The notes under the pieces: model-generated
Databases searched by the model: none
The model's input: the letters and a program-made list of their open reading frames with translations, nothing else
Told to the model about the DNA's origin: nothing
Shown: positions 9,390 to 20,639 of the stretch, piece by piece
Position numbering within the stretch: position 1 is the stretch's first letter
Layout: every line of letters starts with the position of its first letter
DNA from: Bimuria novae-zelandiae CBS 107.79
Taxonomy: Eukaryota > Ascomycota > Dothideomycetes > Pleosporales > Didymosphaeriaceae
Assembly (NCBI GenBank): GCA_010015655.1
Contig: ML976666.1
Coordinates: forward strand, 63,009 to 111,862
Direction of reading: 5' to 3'
DNA length: 48,854 nucleotides
Made by a program: the position numbers and the translations under genes

Positions 9390-9405
9390 CACCCCCTCAG
9401 CTTAG
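9390..9405 (-). other. Polypurine tract of Copia B
   Basis: On the minus strand the sequence immediately 5' of the 3' LTR is purine-rich (aagctgagggggtg), as expected for the plus-strand primer. Copia C (35777-35792) and Copia E (25884-25899) have the equivalent tracts aagctaagggggtg and ccagctggggggtg. Confidence 0.8.
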
Positions 9406-9419
9406 GCCTATCCTCAAGC

Positions 9420-12400
9420 TGGACCTTTCGCATTTATCCATTATTCCAACTTAAAGCCCTCTATCCTCTGCTGTAGATCCTGCAGGGCAACCTCTTAATT
9501 GGTGATCTTGTCTAATATATCTTCAAGTCCTAGTTTACTTAGAAACTTACTCTATTTATTTATAGGCAGGGCCTTTGTGAGTCTATCTACGGCTATATCC
9601 TCTAAGTATTAATAGTCTACCTTAATTGTTTGTAGTGCGACCTCTTGTCTTAGCCAATAATTATAGATATCTACATGATAGAGCTTAGTCTGCAACTTGG
9701 TAATTTCTTTAGTAATAAGTTAGATTATTTGCTAATTATTATAATTAATTATAATAAGGGAGTCGCTAAGGTTGATCTTCAGCTCCTTTAGTAATTAGGA
9801 TGTGAATAGTGCCTCCTTGGCCACTTACGATAGTGCTAGTAATTTAGCTTTAGTTATTAATATAGTAACTGTATCTTGCTTGTTTGCTTTCTAGGCGATT
9901 AGGCTACTAAATAGCTTAATAATGTATCCTTGCGAGCTCTTGCGGTCGAGTGTATTATTAGTAAAGGATACGTCGCTTGCCACTTCTAAAGTATCTACAC
10001 CCCTAAGCTAAAGACCTAGTAATCTGGTATTAGCAAGGTAGAGGAAAACTTAGTTAGTAGCCGCTTAGTGCTCTTTGCTTAGGTTAGACAGGAATCGTGA
10101 TAATCGGGAACTTGCAAAGGCAATATCTAGCTAAGATATAACTATAGCATAGAGAATTAATCTAACTTTGCGCTGGTATCGATTAATCTTACCCTTACTA
10201 GCTAGTCCTGTCCTTAGAAGTAATTCGATTAAACCTATTAGGGTATTATAGCGAATCTCATGGTAATTAATAAGGCGCGATATTTTATTAATATATAAAG
10301 CTTGTAAAAGCTAGATCTTTCTGCTTGAGCGGTCCCTAATAATTTCAATTTCTAGAAACCACTGCAGGTCTTTACCACCCGTAAGTGTAAATTTAGTACC
10401 TATTATTACGAGAGCAGCTTTAGTAGCCTGCTTTTATAACTTGTTATAGGTAACAATAAGGTTATTTACATAGAAGAAGATAATAATGCTGTCCTTAATA
10501 AGGCAGCATGGCTCGTGGGGCACTATTTTAAAGCCAATATTACGGAGCGTTGATGTGAACTCTCTTTGCCAGAGCAGTGGAGATATGCGCAGTCTATATA
10601 GTGCTTTGTATAGTTTGAGGACTGTGCCTGCTCGCGTGCCTGCTCGCGAGTAGCCGCGAGGCATTCTTATGTAGATTTCTCTGTCCAGCTTTGCATGGAC
10701 AAACGCGTTGGTAACATCGTGTTAGATAAGCTCTAGGTCGAGCCGAGCTACAATTGCTATAAGCATGCGGAATAATCGTTCTGCAAGTGTTACGGCGTAG
10801 GTTTCTTATAAGGTAAGGTGCCGCTGTTAATTACCTCGCACTACTAGCCTTGCTTTACATTTCTGCAATTAATAGTGTTTATTAAATTTGTAGGTATATA
10901 CCTACATATAGTTGAGGATTTGATGGCCTACTGCCTTTACTAGAGCTACTACAACCTCACTCCAAGACTTTATTTCCTTGTGGCTCTATAGATGGGAACG
11001 TTCTGCTTCCTTCCATATATTATAGAGTAGGTGATCTTCGAGCTTGTTTTGGCATGTGGGTGGCTCTAAAAGCACGCTTTGATGTGGCTTCTTGCCTAAT
11101 ATAATTATTCGTTAAAGCTACGCTTTATTAAGGGCCTTGCCTTTGTATTTGCTGCTGCTGCTGGCTTTGGTGCCTACTATAAAGGCTATAGCCTATAGGC
11201 TTGTTTGCAGCTGCCCTGTTTGCACTATTTAGGGTAGTATGGCTTAATTGCCTCCTGCCATTAATTGTGCAAGGAGTGTCACTGGTGGCGGCGTTAATAG
11301 AGGCGTTAGATATTCGTACCTAGCTCTCCTACCTTGCCTATACTTAGGAGCTCCTTTAACCTCTCCCTCTAGCGCTTTACTAATTGTCTTATCCTTAAAG
11401 AAGGACTTAGTGGCATGCTCTTATTAAGGTAAGGGAGGTAACTCTACTAATTGTACCTAGGCCGCTATTTCTTCTAATATACTATGCATAAGGTTTTTTA
11501 TTAGGTCTTTAGTTTTGCCTGAGAACACCGTATCCTCGTTAAATATTATATTACGAGTACTAATTATCTTTGCTAGAGAGGGAATCTATATTCTCTAGAT
11601 GTTGGTTAATCTATAGCTAATAAGGTAGCTAATCCATGCTTTAGGGTCAAGCCTTTAAAGCCTGCTTTTGCCGCGTTTTATATCGTTAGTTATCGCAAAG
11701 GCTTTGCAGCTATATGCTTTTAGGTAAGCTTAATTAGGCTTCTTTGGTTAGGTAATAATGCCATTCTGAAGGGCTACTATCGTAAAGAACACTTTATATG
11801 GAGATCGCCATTAAGTAGCGTAGTTTAGCGTTTAATTATATAAGTAGACTGCGGCTTGGGTGATCTTAGGCTATATCTACTAGGGTAGGTTAGAGTTAAG
11901 TCGCATCGCGCGCGCTTTCTCCTTAATTACACCCCTTAAGCGTTCTGCTCCTCTATTTTATACTTAAGTATTAGGTGCTAAAGGCTTAATCTTAATACCT
12001 TACGCTGTGCACCACTTCTTAATATCTACCTTAATAAAGAAGATCTTGTTATTAGATTTAATAATTTTTACCGTAACGTTGTATTGCACTTTTATAAACT
12101 GTATAAAGGTACTAAGTAATTTAATAATTAAACGTGCTGGGTAGTTATCCTTAAAGTAGAAGTCCTATGCAAAGCTAGAGAATTAGTTAGTAATTAGTAT
12201 TTAACTCTTCTCTATTATTAAGCTGTCTACTTTATAGTCGTGAAAATTAATTACGACTCGCTCGCCGGGACCTTCTGTTAGCTCCCTGGCTTGCTGGCGT
12301 ATTTGCCGTTTTAGTTTTGCTTTGCCGCAGGTATTACACTTAATAGTAGGGAGGCCTTTAATCCTTACCCCCTTAGATTGCTACACGAGGTGTTCGAGGG

Positions 12401-14240
12401 CCTAAGGGCCTAAATAGCCTAGTTATTAGTGCTAGGTCCACGCGTTTGCCTTCTACGGTCTTCGTTTAGTGCGCGTGTTGGTTTTGTGGGTAGCATGCGC
12501 AGCTTTAGTAGGTGTACTATCTACTGGCCTTGTTTTGTGTTCTAACACCTATTATCCATGTAATTCTTAAAGTTCTGCCAGCATAGTATTGTCTCTTCTC
12601 TTTAGAGTAGTTGGTTCTACCCTTGTGTCCCACCAAAGGCCTTGCCTCCGGAGTAATCGGAACGATACAAGATTATAGAGCAGATTAGGGTAATAGGCTA
12701 TATTATCTAGCTATATTAATTAATTACTATTTATACTCCGAACGTTAAGATGGACGCTCCCGTATCCTTTAATCTATATTTATGTATTTCCTGCCTATAT
12801 AAAGTCTCCTGGCGCTGGTGGCCGGTATGAGATAAAGCGATTAATGTTGTTAAAAATATGGCAGGTTGTGCCTGAATCGAGTATAGCTAAGCGTCGCAAT
12901 AGGTACGTGTTTGGGTTGGTGTAAAAGGATGCGGCGTTAAAGCTTGCTAGGATTTTAGTAATCTTGCGTCTATCTAGTTATTTATTATTAGCCTTAGTAA
13001 TTCGGGGTAGAGTAGGAGTGTATAATTGTTTAATTTTAGGTGCCTGTAATCTAGCCTTTTTTATTCTTTTTAACTTCTCTTAGAAGTCGGTATCATGTTC
13101 TAGCCTAAGCTTAACTAGCTTTATCATAAGAGGGTTCGGTCTGAACTAGTCTGGCTACTTGTCTAGAAAGGCATAGAAATAGTCTTAAAGACTATGGCGT
13201 AGTTTATAAGCAGGGTAATAATTGCTACTAACTATTATTAGCTTAAGGCTCTAAGGCGACCGCTTAGATCTGGTACGTTAACTATTATTTAGTTGTTTAT
13301 AATTCTAAGGTCGTCCCTAACTTTTAGATAATGCTACTTTATCTACAAGAGAGGCGTCCCTGTCTGTGGCCTAGGTGGGTTCACTACCTTTAGCAAGAGA
13401 TAACCCTGCAGCAGTAAAAGCGCCCTTTTGTTTGCCTTTAGTCGGGTGCTATAGGATTATGTAGTCTTAAAAGAGTTTTATTGTGTGCTTTTGTGAGATA
13501 GCTTTATCCTTGCTTCTATATTGCTGAAAGGTTGTTACCTACATAGGTGTGACATGGACAACTGCCTTTATAAAGTCTTCTTTTACTAAGTCTAGCCTTT
13601 AAAGCTCTAGGACCTAATTAGTTTCTGCTTCTGTGGCTGCGTAATCGTACTTAGAGAGCTATGTAGCCTATAATTTAGCTATTCTTATTGGCTTGAGCGC
13701 TTCTTGATACCTTGTTCTTAAGCGTCTATATTTATCTTAATAGTTAACCCTAATTGTAATTATAAGGTTATTTATCTATTACTTAATTATTTCTCTAGAA
13801 ATATAGTAGTTATTCTGCAAATGCGCGGAGATTGTTAACTAGAGAAAAGTTACTACCTTATTAAGGTCTGCCTTTTCTTCCTGATAGGCTCGATCCATGA
13901 CCTTATAGATCTCGAGCTATCCTTTATAGTAGTCGCTATTGTCTTTATATGCTTTCGCGCCTGCCAGCGATAAATAAGATAGTAACATTAGTGTATTATT
14001 TAGGTTCGCATTCGTGTAGACGGCGTTTAGCTAGTAGTTGCCTATCAGCAGAGGCATCGGCATGACAGGTTTCTGCTTTAGTTTATCTGTCAGCGCTAGG
14101 TCGATAATGTTCTAGACCTTAAGGAATTGGCATCTTGTTTTAAGCTATTTTAGCTATGGTGTGTAATTCGTGTAGTTAGTCAGGATCACTGTGGGATCTC
14201 TAAGGGTCGATAGGGCCATTGCGATTGGCTTAATTAAGGT
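9420..14240 (-). pseudogene. gag-pol polyprotein of Copia B, inactivated
   Basis: The minus strand encodes a degraded Ty1/copia polyprotein. The clearest block is reverse transcriptase at 10434-10664: KLYKALYRLR-SPLLWQREF, then FFYVNN where active elements have YVDD, so both Asp of the catalytic pair read Asn. RNase H/C-terminal sequence lies near 9430-9560 (KFLSKLGLEDI), GAG-pre-integrase near 12360, and gag from about 13000 to 14240. TAG and TAA codons interrupt every domain. Nothing here can be functional. Confidence 0.85.
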
Positions 14241-14247
14241 AGTGTTA

Positions 14248-14270
14248 GTTAAGGCAGTGAGACTCTTAAT
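14248..14270 (-). other. Primer-binding site of Copia B, tRNA-Lys(CUU) anticodon-arm-like
   Basis: The 23 bases abutting the 5' LTR are shared exactly with Copia C (40611-40633). Their plus-strand core, ggcagtgagactcttaat, resembles the anticodon arm of tRNA-Lys(CUU): 5' stem tgaga and loop ctcttaa with anticodon CTT. There is no TGG for a tRNA 3' end. This fits half-tRNA priming as known for Drosophila copia and yeast Ty5; the tRNA identity is from memory of tRNA-Lys sequences. Confidence 0.55.
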
Positions 14271-14616
14271 TGTTAAATTAGAGGGGTAATCTAATAAGAT
14301 AAAAAGATGATAATTGATTGAGATAAATTAAGGTATAAATTCTGTGTTAATTGTGTGCTGTTTCCTAAGAGGTCTAGGACTCTGCCTTTTATCTTTAGGT
14401 TGCCTGCCTAGATATCCCTTACTTTATTCCTTGCGTCATTCCTTGCGCGTTAAGCGAGGGCGGAATGCAAGGGCGGAATGTAAGGGCGTAAGTGCGCCAG
14501 CCTCCTTGCATATGCAAAGGACCATGTGATCAGACACACCCCCTCAGCATGGGCGGAATGTACGGGCGTAAGTGCGCCAGCCTCCTTGCAGATGCAAAGG
14601 GCCATGTAATCGGACA
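14271..14616 (-). repeat. Right LTR (5' LTR) of Copia B
   Basis: 346 bp, the same length as the left LTR, starting tgttaaattag and ending cggaca. Its first 75 bp carry repeated TG to TA changes relative to the left copy. It carries the same 80-bp internal duplication (units at 14471 and 14551). Confidence 0.95.
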
Positions 14617-14621
14617 ATAAG

Positions 14622-15973
14622 AGACATCCTTATTATTACTTTGAGTAATTATACTAACTTTCGCGAGATATAATATATTATTAAATATAAGTACTTTTTA
14701 TTTTCCTAATTTAACTGGATAAAATATTATCATATATTTTTAAAAACATTCTAATATATTCTTTTAGCCTATACCGGCTGCAAATTAACTAATGTCTTAA
14801 AGATTTATAAACTATATAGGAGTAACTCTGTTTATAGCTGCTAAGAAGTCTTTTATAATTACGTTTAATTTTAATAGTGTAGTAACTTAATATGTCTCTT
14901 ACTTAGTAACTACTTAGTTATACTTAGCTAGTTATATATTCTATTACAACGCGCTTCTTATTAGTTTAAGTAAGGCAATATATTAATCGCAGGCTTATTC
15001 TTATTTAATGTATTTATTAACTCTAACTATTAACTTTAGGTTAGTAATTTATTAACTTAATAACTTCTCTAGAAGGCAGCACGTGCGCAATAGGTGCAGT
15101 AATATAGTTAATTAAATAAAAGCTATAATATGTTAGAGGCTTCCTTATGTTACAAGATGGTTTACGTACCTAAGCCTGATCTGGATTAGGGGAGAAAAGG
15201 TCGAGAGTAATATGCCTTACGAATGTATTTAGTGGTTAAGAACTTAAAATAACAACACTAGGTTATTTAAATAATCTAATTCTATAATAAACTATAAAAT
15301 AACTAATTAAGTGATTTACTAATCTGTTATAAAAAATATACATATAGTATATTAAGTTAATTACAAGAAGTAGGAAAGGTACAAAGAAATTATTAAACTA
15401 TATACTATCTATCCTAGTCCTCGCTATTATTAGAATTACTATTATAGTTCTACTAAGACTCTATAGTCCCTAGGACTATCGTAGTCCCTAGGGACTTTTG
15501 CTTATGCGGGACTACGTTACGTAATTGCTAACCTAAGCTGTTCCGCGCTTCTATATGTTCCTCCAGCGTGGTTATTCTGCCGATAATGTCTTTCTTGACG
15601 TAATTGTCTGGTTCTATCATTCCCGTTGGGTTCGTGATCGTAATAGCTTATTTCTTCTTAAAGTTATGTTTATTATTTTTATATTATTTAATAAAGATCT
15701 TATAGTATTTAATGTCTTTCTTAAATACCTTTCATTCTGCTATTAATAGTTTAGTCTATCTTATTAGGATATTAATGTTCGCGGCTAGTGCATATCTAGT
15801 AATTATAAGGATATTAATTACTACTAGTTTTGTTATTAACAGGTTAGCTACTGTTAGATTAATTTTATTTTAGATATTATAAATATGGTATTTAGCTTAT
15901 AGATATATTATTTATCCCGTGTAGTTAGTGTAATTTCTTAGCGTTACTATAGGATCGCGATAAGACTCTTAAT
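14622..15973 (-). pseudogene. Copia relic A, part 2: gag and leader
   Basis: After the ATAAG duplication the older Copia relic resumes. Short blocks parallel the gag of Copia C (gcctata-cggc near 14770; cagca-gtgcg--taggtgc near 15075-15100). A primer-binding site of the same family, altered by RIP, lies at 15957-15973 (gataagactcttaat). 15280-15770 shows no alignable gag sequence and holds a pair of CCCTAGG palindromes (agtccctagggact, perfect at 15483-15496). Confidence 0.55.
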
Positions 15974-16145
15974 TATTAGATAAAATGCTTGCATGCGATA
16001 ATATATATTAATAGGTGATAATCGTGTGATGCTTTAATATGGAATTCTGTGTTTTTTTGGTTTTACCCCTGGACTATTGCGATAAGTACCGTGGTCCGTA
16101 CTCGATTAAGCAGACCCGACCTTAATGCCCTCGTTCTATCTGACA
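15974..16145 (-). repeat. 5' LTR of Copia relic A
   Basis: It starts tattagata directly after the RIP-altered primer-binding site, like the Copia C LTR (tattagatg after RIP, tgttagatg in the left copy), and ends ctatctgaca. About 172 bp against 176 in Copia C. The partner LTR on the left is missing because the element is truncated near 8045. Confidence 0.6.
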
Positions 16146-16199
16146 TTCTTATTACTATAAATATTAAACTTTTTTAGAGTAGTTAAGTGCACGTCTTTA

Positions 16200-17674
16200 C
16201 TAACTATAAAAGTCGTTTCTTTTTAAATCTACTTTCTTTTATATAATTTATAGTGCGTGGCGGCCTTATTAACTACTTAAAGATTAGTAACCTAATTATA
16301 TACTGAAACTAGTAAATACGCTATTATTTTTACGCCTTTAATAAGCCAAATAAAAATATTAAATATCAAAATTCGTAAGCTAGTACTATATCTTTAAATC
16401 TTTTCTAAATTTGTTTTAATTATAACCTAAACTTTAGGATATTTTAGGGTGTTTAATAGTGCTACGTGCTCTTATTTATAATAAATAAAAGTAGAGTATA
16501 TAAGCGTACTTTAAGCTTTAATATCATAGCTTTTATGTTAAAACAAAAACTAAACTAGCGTCTCTGAATCCTTCCTAAATATTACTTTTTATAATTAAGG
16601 TATTGAAGGCTATTTTAAAGCATAGTAAAAACTTAAGTTTTATAATATAAGTTATTTTATTACGTATTAGTAGCTTAGCTTAGTAACCTATATTAAGTAG
16701 ATATAATAGGTGAGATAAGTATAGATATATATATATATATATATAATAATTTTATATTCTTTATAGTCTAGAATAAGTAGCTAATAGCTACTAATAGTAC
16801 GCTCTTTTATGTACTTGTTAAAATGCTTTAGCTACCTTAAACTAAGCGTACTATTAGTCTAGCTATTCTTAGAGATATTAATAACCTAATCGCTAGGTAT
16901 GCTAAGCTCTTTATACTAGGCAAAGAGGTAGTGCTTACCTTAGAAGGTAATAAAGGATAGGATAGCCTATCCTGTCGCGTTAATATCTTAGATAATACTA
17001 GTCTACTTTTAGTTACCTTATTACACTGTCTTTAGCTATCTGTGACGCTTAGAGCCTATAATACTAGGTCCTATAGATATAACGCCTATTATAAAGCTAG
17101 ACTTATTAAATTTATATATGTCTTTATCTAGGATACTATACTTGGCTTTAGTATTCTCTACCAGGCGGAACCAGTCTTGGATAACCTCAGGATCCTTATA
17201 AAGGGCTCCTTTATAGTCGTACTTTTAATTAAACATAACTATAATCTCTACACAATGCTTAATAAATCTACTAAGTTAGTTTTTACTAATAGGTAGTTAG
17301 TTACGCTTAGCGAGTAAAGAGTTAGCTATATCCTCTATATAAGTAAGCTAGGGCGAGTATTCTTACTCGTTTAGCTTTAATATATACTAAATAATTACCT
17401 ACTCTTTAGTACTTATAAGCTTTATTAAATTAGGCCTATAATCGCGTCTCGGAAAGGCTCTAGTAAGTTAGTTACTAATTATCTTTTAAAGTACTTTATA
17501 TATTTTTATAGCGCGATACTAAAATAGCATCGCATTGCGTTTAATAACCTAGATAGTAAGCTATATATTTACTTTATTTAAGAACTTTTTCGCGTTCTTG
17601 TGTTAAGGTATCACGAGTTGTGTAAAGTTTGGTATGGTCTTGGCGAAAGTGAGCGGCTCGCTCGTGAGGTACGT
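16200..17674 (-). pseudogene. Pogo/Fot1-type transposase relic I
   Basis: Read on the minus strand, 17215-17000 gives WFRLVENTKAKYSILDKDIY followed by FNKSSF in place of the family's FDETGF. The catalytic Asp and Glu have become Asn and Lys. Further left are AI-SFITF-GKHYLFAWYKE, LKHFNK...ERTISSY and LLILD (second Asp intact), then SHLL-LLNIG where the third Asp (LQPLDVG) has become Asn. The right end is an inverted-repeat-type terminus finishing ggtacgt at 17674, followed by a TA target. The left terminus was not found. The transposase is riddled with stops. Confidence 0.75.
16725..16745. repeat. (AT)n microsatellite inside transposase relic I
   Basis: 21 bp of alternating AT. It lies between LLILD-KEYKIII and SHLL-LLNIG of the transposase, where the family has a short loop, so it was probably created by RIP of coding sequence and then expanded. 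Confidence 0.85.
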
Positions 17675-18945
17675 TAATTATTTAATATATTTCTTAGGCG
17701 TTATTTTAAAGTCACGTTTGTAATAACTGGCCACGCAATTATGATTTGAAAATATATATAATGGCTGTAGGTATAAATTACTCCAATTTAGCCTAAGATC
17801 TACTAATATACTCCTTACATGCTCTAGTTTATACTCCTTAAAGTACTAAGTAAACTAAGTATTTAATACTTTATTAAGTAAGCATATAAGTCTTAAAGGA
17901 ATAAGACTTATATTAATAAAATAAGTAGCTACTTTAATTACTTTAGACTAGAGTTTCCTAAGAATATACGCACTAAGTATTATTTTTAGTACTTACATAA
18001 TTAATTTCTAGCCTATGCGCTTTACACTACTATTAGACTTATTAGTAAATAAAGAAGTTATATTAATACTAATAATAAGCTACTTAGTCTACTTCAAAGC
18101 GCACTTTGACTTTTAGTAGGCGCATTATAGTGTTACTATCTTTAGCTTATATTATGTCTATAAGCGTACTATAAAGATCTTTTAAATCCTTTTAATCTCT
18201 ATAGTAGTTTTATAATATATTAGATAGATATAAAGTTTTCTACTATAATTATCCTTTAGAACTATTACCTAACGCTTATTAAGTCTTATATTAGCATGAT
18301 TTAATGGGTCTTAAAATACGTAAAAATATGGTTCTAAAAATCGTTCTTTTAGCTTTTTAGATATATCCTAAGCAGTGTGCGTAAGGAAGTAATATTTATA
18401 ATAGATTTATTAAATTCTATTAATTTATACATTTTTTTCTCTTCTTATAAGCGCCTCTAAAGAGTCTTAAAATAAGTAATTAGAGCGCCTATACTAGACT
18501 TTACGAAAGTCTATCTTAAGGTACGTTATAAAAGAGTTATAAATCTTACGAAGAGTGGTTAGTACGCTTATAATTATTATAAGATAATAGTTAAGAAGGT
18601 TATATTTAATAAAAGTAAGGTGATACTTATAGTAACCCGTAACTAGTATAATACTATACTTAAGCGTTTTAATTCGGAGAGTGTTATTTGAACTAATATA
18701 CTAAACGTCTTTTTTTTATAAAGGCAAGCTTTAAAAATCATATTTATAAAAAAAAATTTAATAGTAATATTTAATAAAGTAAGATTAGGAAAAGCACTAT
18801 CTTAACTATTAAAAATATTTTTAATTACCCTAGCGCCTCTTTTAAGCATCGGATAAAAGGTAGTAATAGTCTTAATGGTTGTATATATTTAAGAATTTTT
18901 ACTAACCCTAAAAATAAGTATAATAATATTACTTACTAAGTGTAG
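17675..18945. other. AT-rich RIP-degraded DNA, unidentified
   Basis: 1.3 kb of very AT-rich sequence with frequent TAG, TAA and CTA. Minus-strand frames show scattered coding-like stretches but none I can assign. It is the left flank of Gypsy D; the right flank continues at 31617. Confidence 0.5.
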
Positions 18946-18950
18946 TGCGC

Positions 18951-19123
18951 TGTCACGAGTCGTAGGTCGAGGGCCCTCGACGGCCCTAGTCCGCTCTAGA
19001 CCGGCGCTATCCGGGCCTTCCGCCTATTTACTTCCCTCGCCGCAGCCCTTCTCTTCCCTCTCTAAGGGATCGCCTTAGTACTATAGATAGACTAAGTCGC
19101 CCGTAGTCAGGGCGATTTTTACA
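18951..19123 (+). repeat. 5' LTR of Gypsy D
   Basis: 173 bp from tgtcacgag to tttttaca. It includes the perfect 16-bp palindrome gtcgagggccctcgac at 18966-18981, present also in the right LTR at 31454-31469. Confidence 0.95.
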
Positions 19124-19271
19124 ATACGATCTCTTACCCCCTTATATCTAATTTACCTGTACGATGAAATTAACACGAAGAGTTACCTGCTAGACCTTAA
19201 AGATAGCAAGAGACCCTTAAAGCAGGTTACTACTTACAGGACCTTTTAAACAAGAGCCTTTAATAGTTATA

Positions 19272-20570
19272 ATGCCTACAGAAGACCTAACGACACCTAT
19301 AGACCTAGAGGAAGACCCCCCTGCTATTATAAGTAATAATAATAACTAATAATTAGAGGAAGTTACCTTCTAAGAACGCCTAGGCGTGCTATAGCTCTAA
19401 TAACGTATTTAGGAACTAGAGGCCTCCCTAATAGTAGAGCGTTACTAATCTAAAGGCAAGACCCTAGTTAGAAACAAGATAATAACTACTAGCATCTCTA
19501 ATAACTCCCTAGAGCCCGAAGAGGGTCACGGCAACCTGGACAAGGCTAAAGACATAAGTAATAACCTGTTAAGTAATAGCTTAATAAAGGACGCGTCCTT
19601 AAGCTTAGATAATACTAGTTAAGACTAATTTAGGGCCTCTAGAAGCATCTGACGCCCGCGAAAGAAGGATAAATAAGGCCAGGCCCGCACTAGTTGCGAT
19701 AAAGAACGTTAGATCTAAATAGTGGCTACTACCCTAGACGTATAGCTACTAAAGCCGCTAGAACCTCTTTAATTTAAGGGCAAGAGTCGCAAGGAACTAA
19801 ACTTATAAAAGAGGGCTTATAAGGACTATATTAACTTTTTACCTGCCCTTAAAACTAACGAAGCGCAGGTTAGGTTCGCAGTAAGATACTTAAGAGATAC
19901 ATAATGTAACTACTAGAACTAAACAGTCGCCAAGATCCTAGAGCGGAAGCGATATAGGAAAGTCACCTAGGACCTTCTATAGTAGACTATGGTAGACTCC
20001 CTAGGATTAGCCTAGGAGTAAAAGAGTGCCGCTCGCCAAAGGATTAAGGCAGCTAAATAAGGCAAGAAGACCCCTATAGAACTCCTTAACTACCTTAAGG
20101 ACTAATAGGAGGAATGCAACCTAGAGAAGGCCTTAAATAATAATAATAAAGACTATATTAATAACTTCTACACGGCACTAGACAAGAAAATCTAAGAACA
20201 CCTTAAATAGCAGCTACGCGAATAAAAAAGCCTCTTTTACTTAGAAGCGAAGGCAAATATGTATTAGTAAGTATTAAAACCTTATAAGTTAAGGAAATAA
20301 CGCACACACGATGTTAATAATAACTTCCTTAATAAGCTAGCTAATAAAAGGCGCGATCGAAAGCGATCTAGGTTAAATAATATAAGACTATACTAGAGAC
20401 GCCACGACAGCGACCGTCGCAACAAGGACGGCAAGAAGAAGGCTTAGGCAGTAGAGGATAGGGACAAGGACTAATACTTCTACTACCACGAATTAGGCTA
20501 TTATAAGGCGTCCTGTTCAAAGTACAAGGCCAAGGCGGGGAAAGACAAGCTATAGACTAGAAGGCCTAAT
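19272..20570 (+). pseudogene. gag of Gypsy D
   Basis: An ATG at 19272 opens a frame with many TAG codons that ends in a CCHC zinc knuckle at about 20475-20520 (Y-F-Y-Y-HELGYYKASC). The first two Cys and the His of the knuckle read Tyr, consistent with TGC to TAC and CAC to TAT changes. Gag would coat the RNA in virus-like particles. Pol follows in a different frame. Confidence 0.75.
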
Positions 20571-20639
20571 AGTTTATAGGTAAGGTTAATTATAATAAAG
20601 GTTAATAATAACTAGTCGCAGCCGCAAGGACCCCTAAGA

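Larger units (their letters stand above)
9044..14616 (-). mobile_element. Copia B: complete but RIP-dead Ty1/copia retrotransposon
   Basis: The element runs 5573 bp between two 346-bp LTRs that begin TG and end CA, flanked by the 5-bp target duplication ATAAG (9039-9043 and 14617-14621). Its coding strand is minus: gag on the right, then protease, GAG-pre-integrase, integrase, reverse transcriptase and RNase H towards the left. LTR differences are mostly G to A after T (CpA to TpA on the other strand), the RIP signature. It sits inside Copia relic A, which resumes at 14622. Confidence 0.95.

Noticed and set aside
9108..9390. Frames in both strands inside the Copia B LTR (and equivalents at 14344 and 40620)
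   Set aside because: They lie wholly in LTRs and arise from the internal duplication; not genes.
15555..15746. 63-codon plus-strand frame rich in Phe, Ile and Leu
   Set aside because: AT-rich sequence in a degraded element leader; composition explains the apparent membrane-like protein.
17690..18900. Possible Gypsy reverse transcriptase on the minus strand (EHVRSILVDLRL block near 17800)
   Set aside because: The required YLDD-type block does not appear in place, so the resemblance is probably chance.
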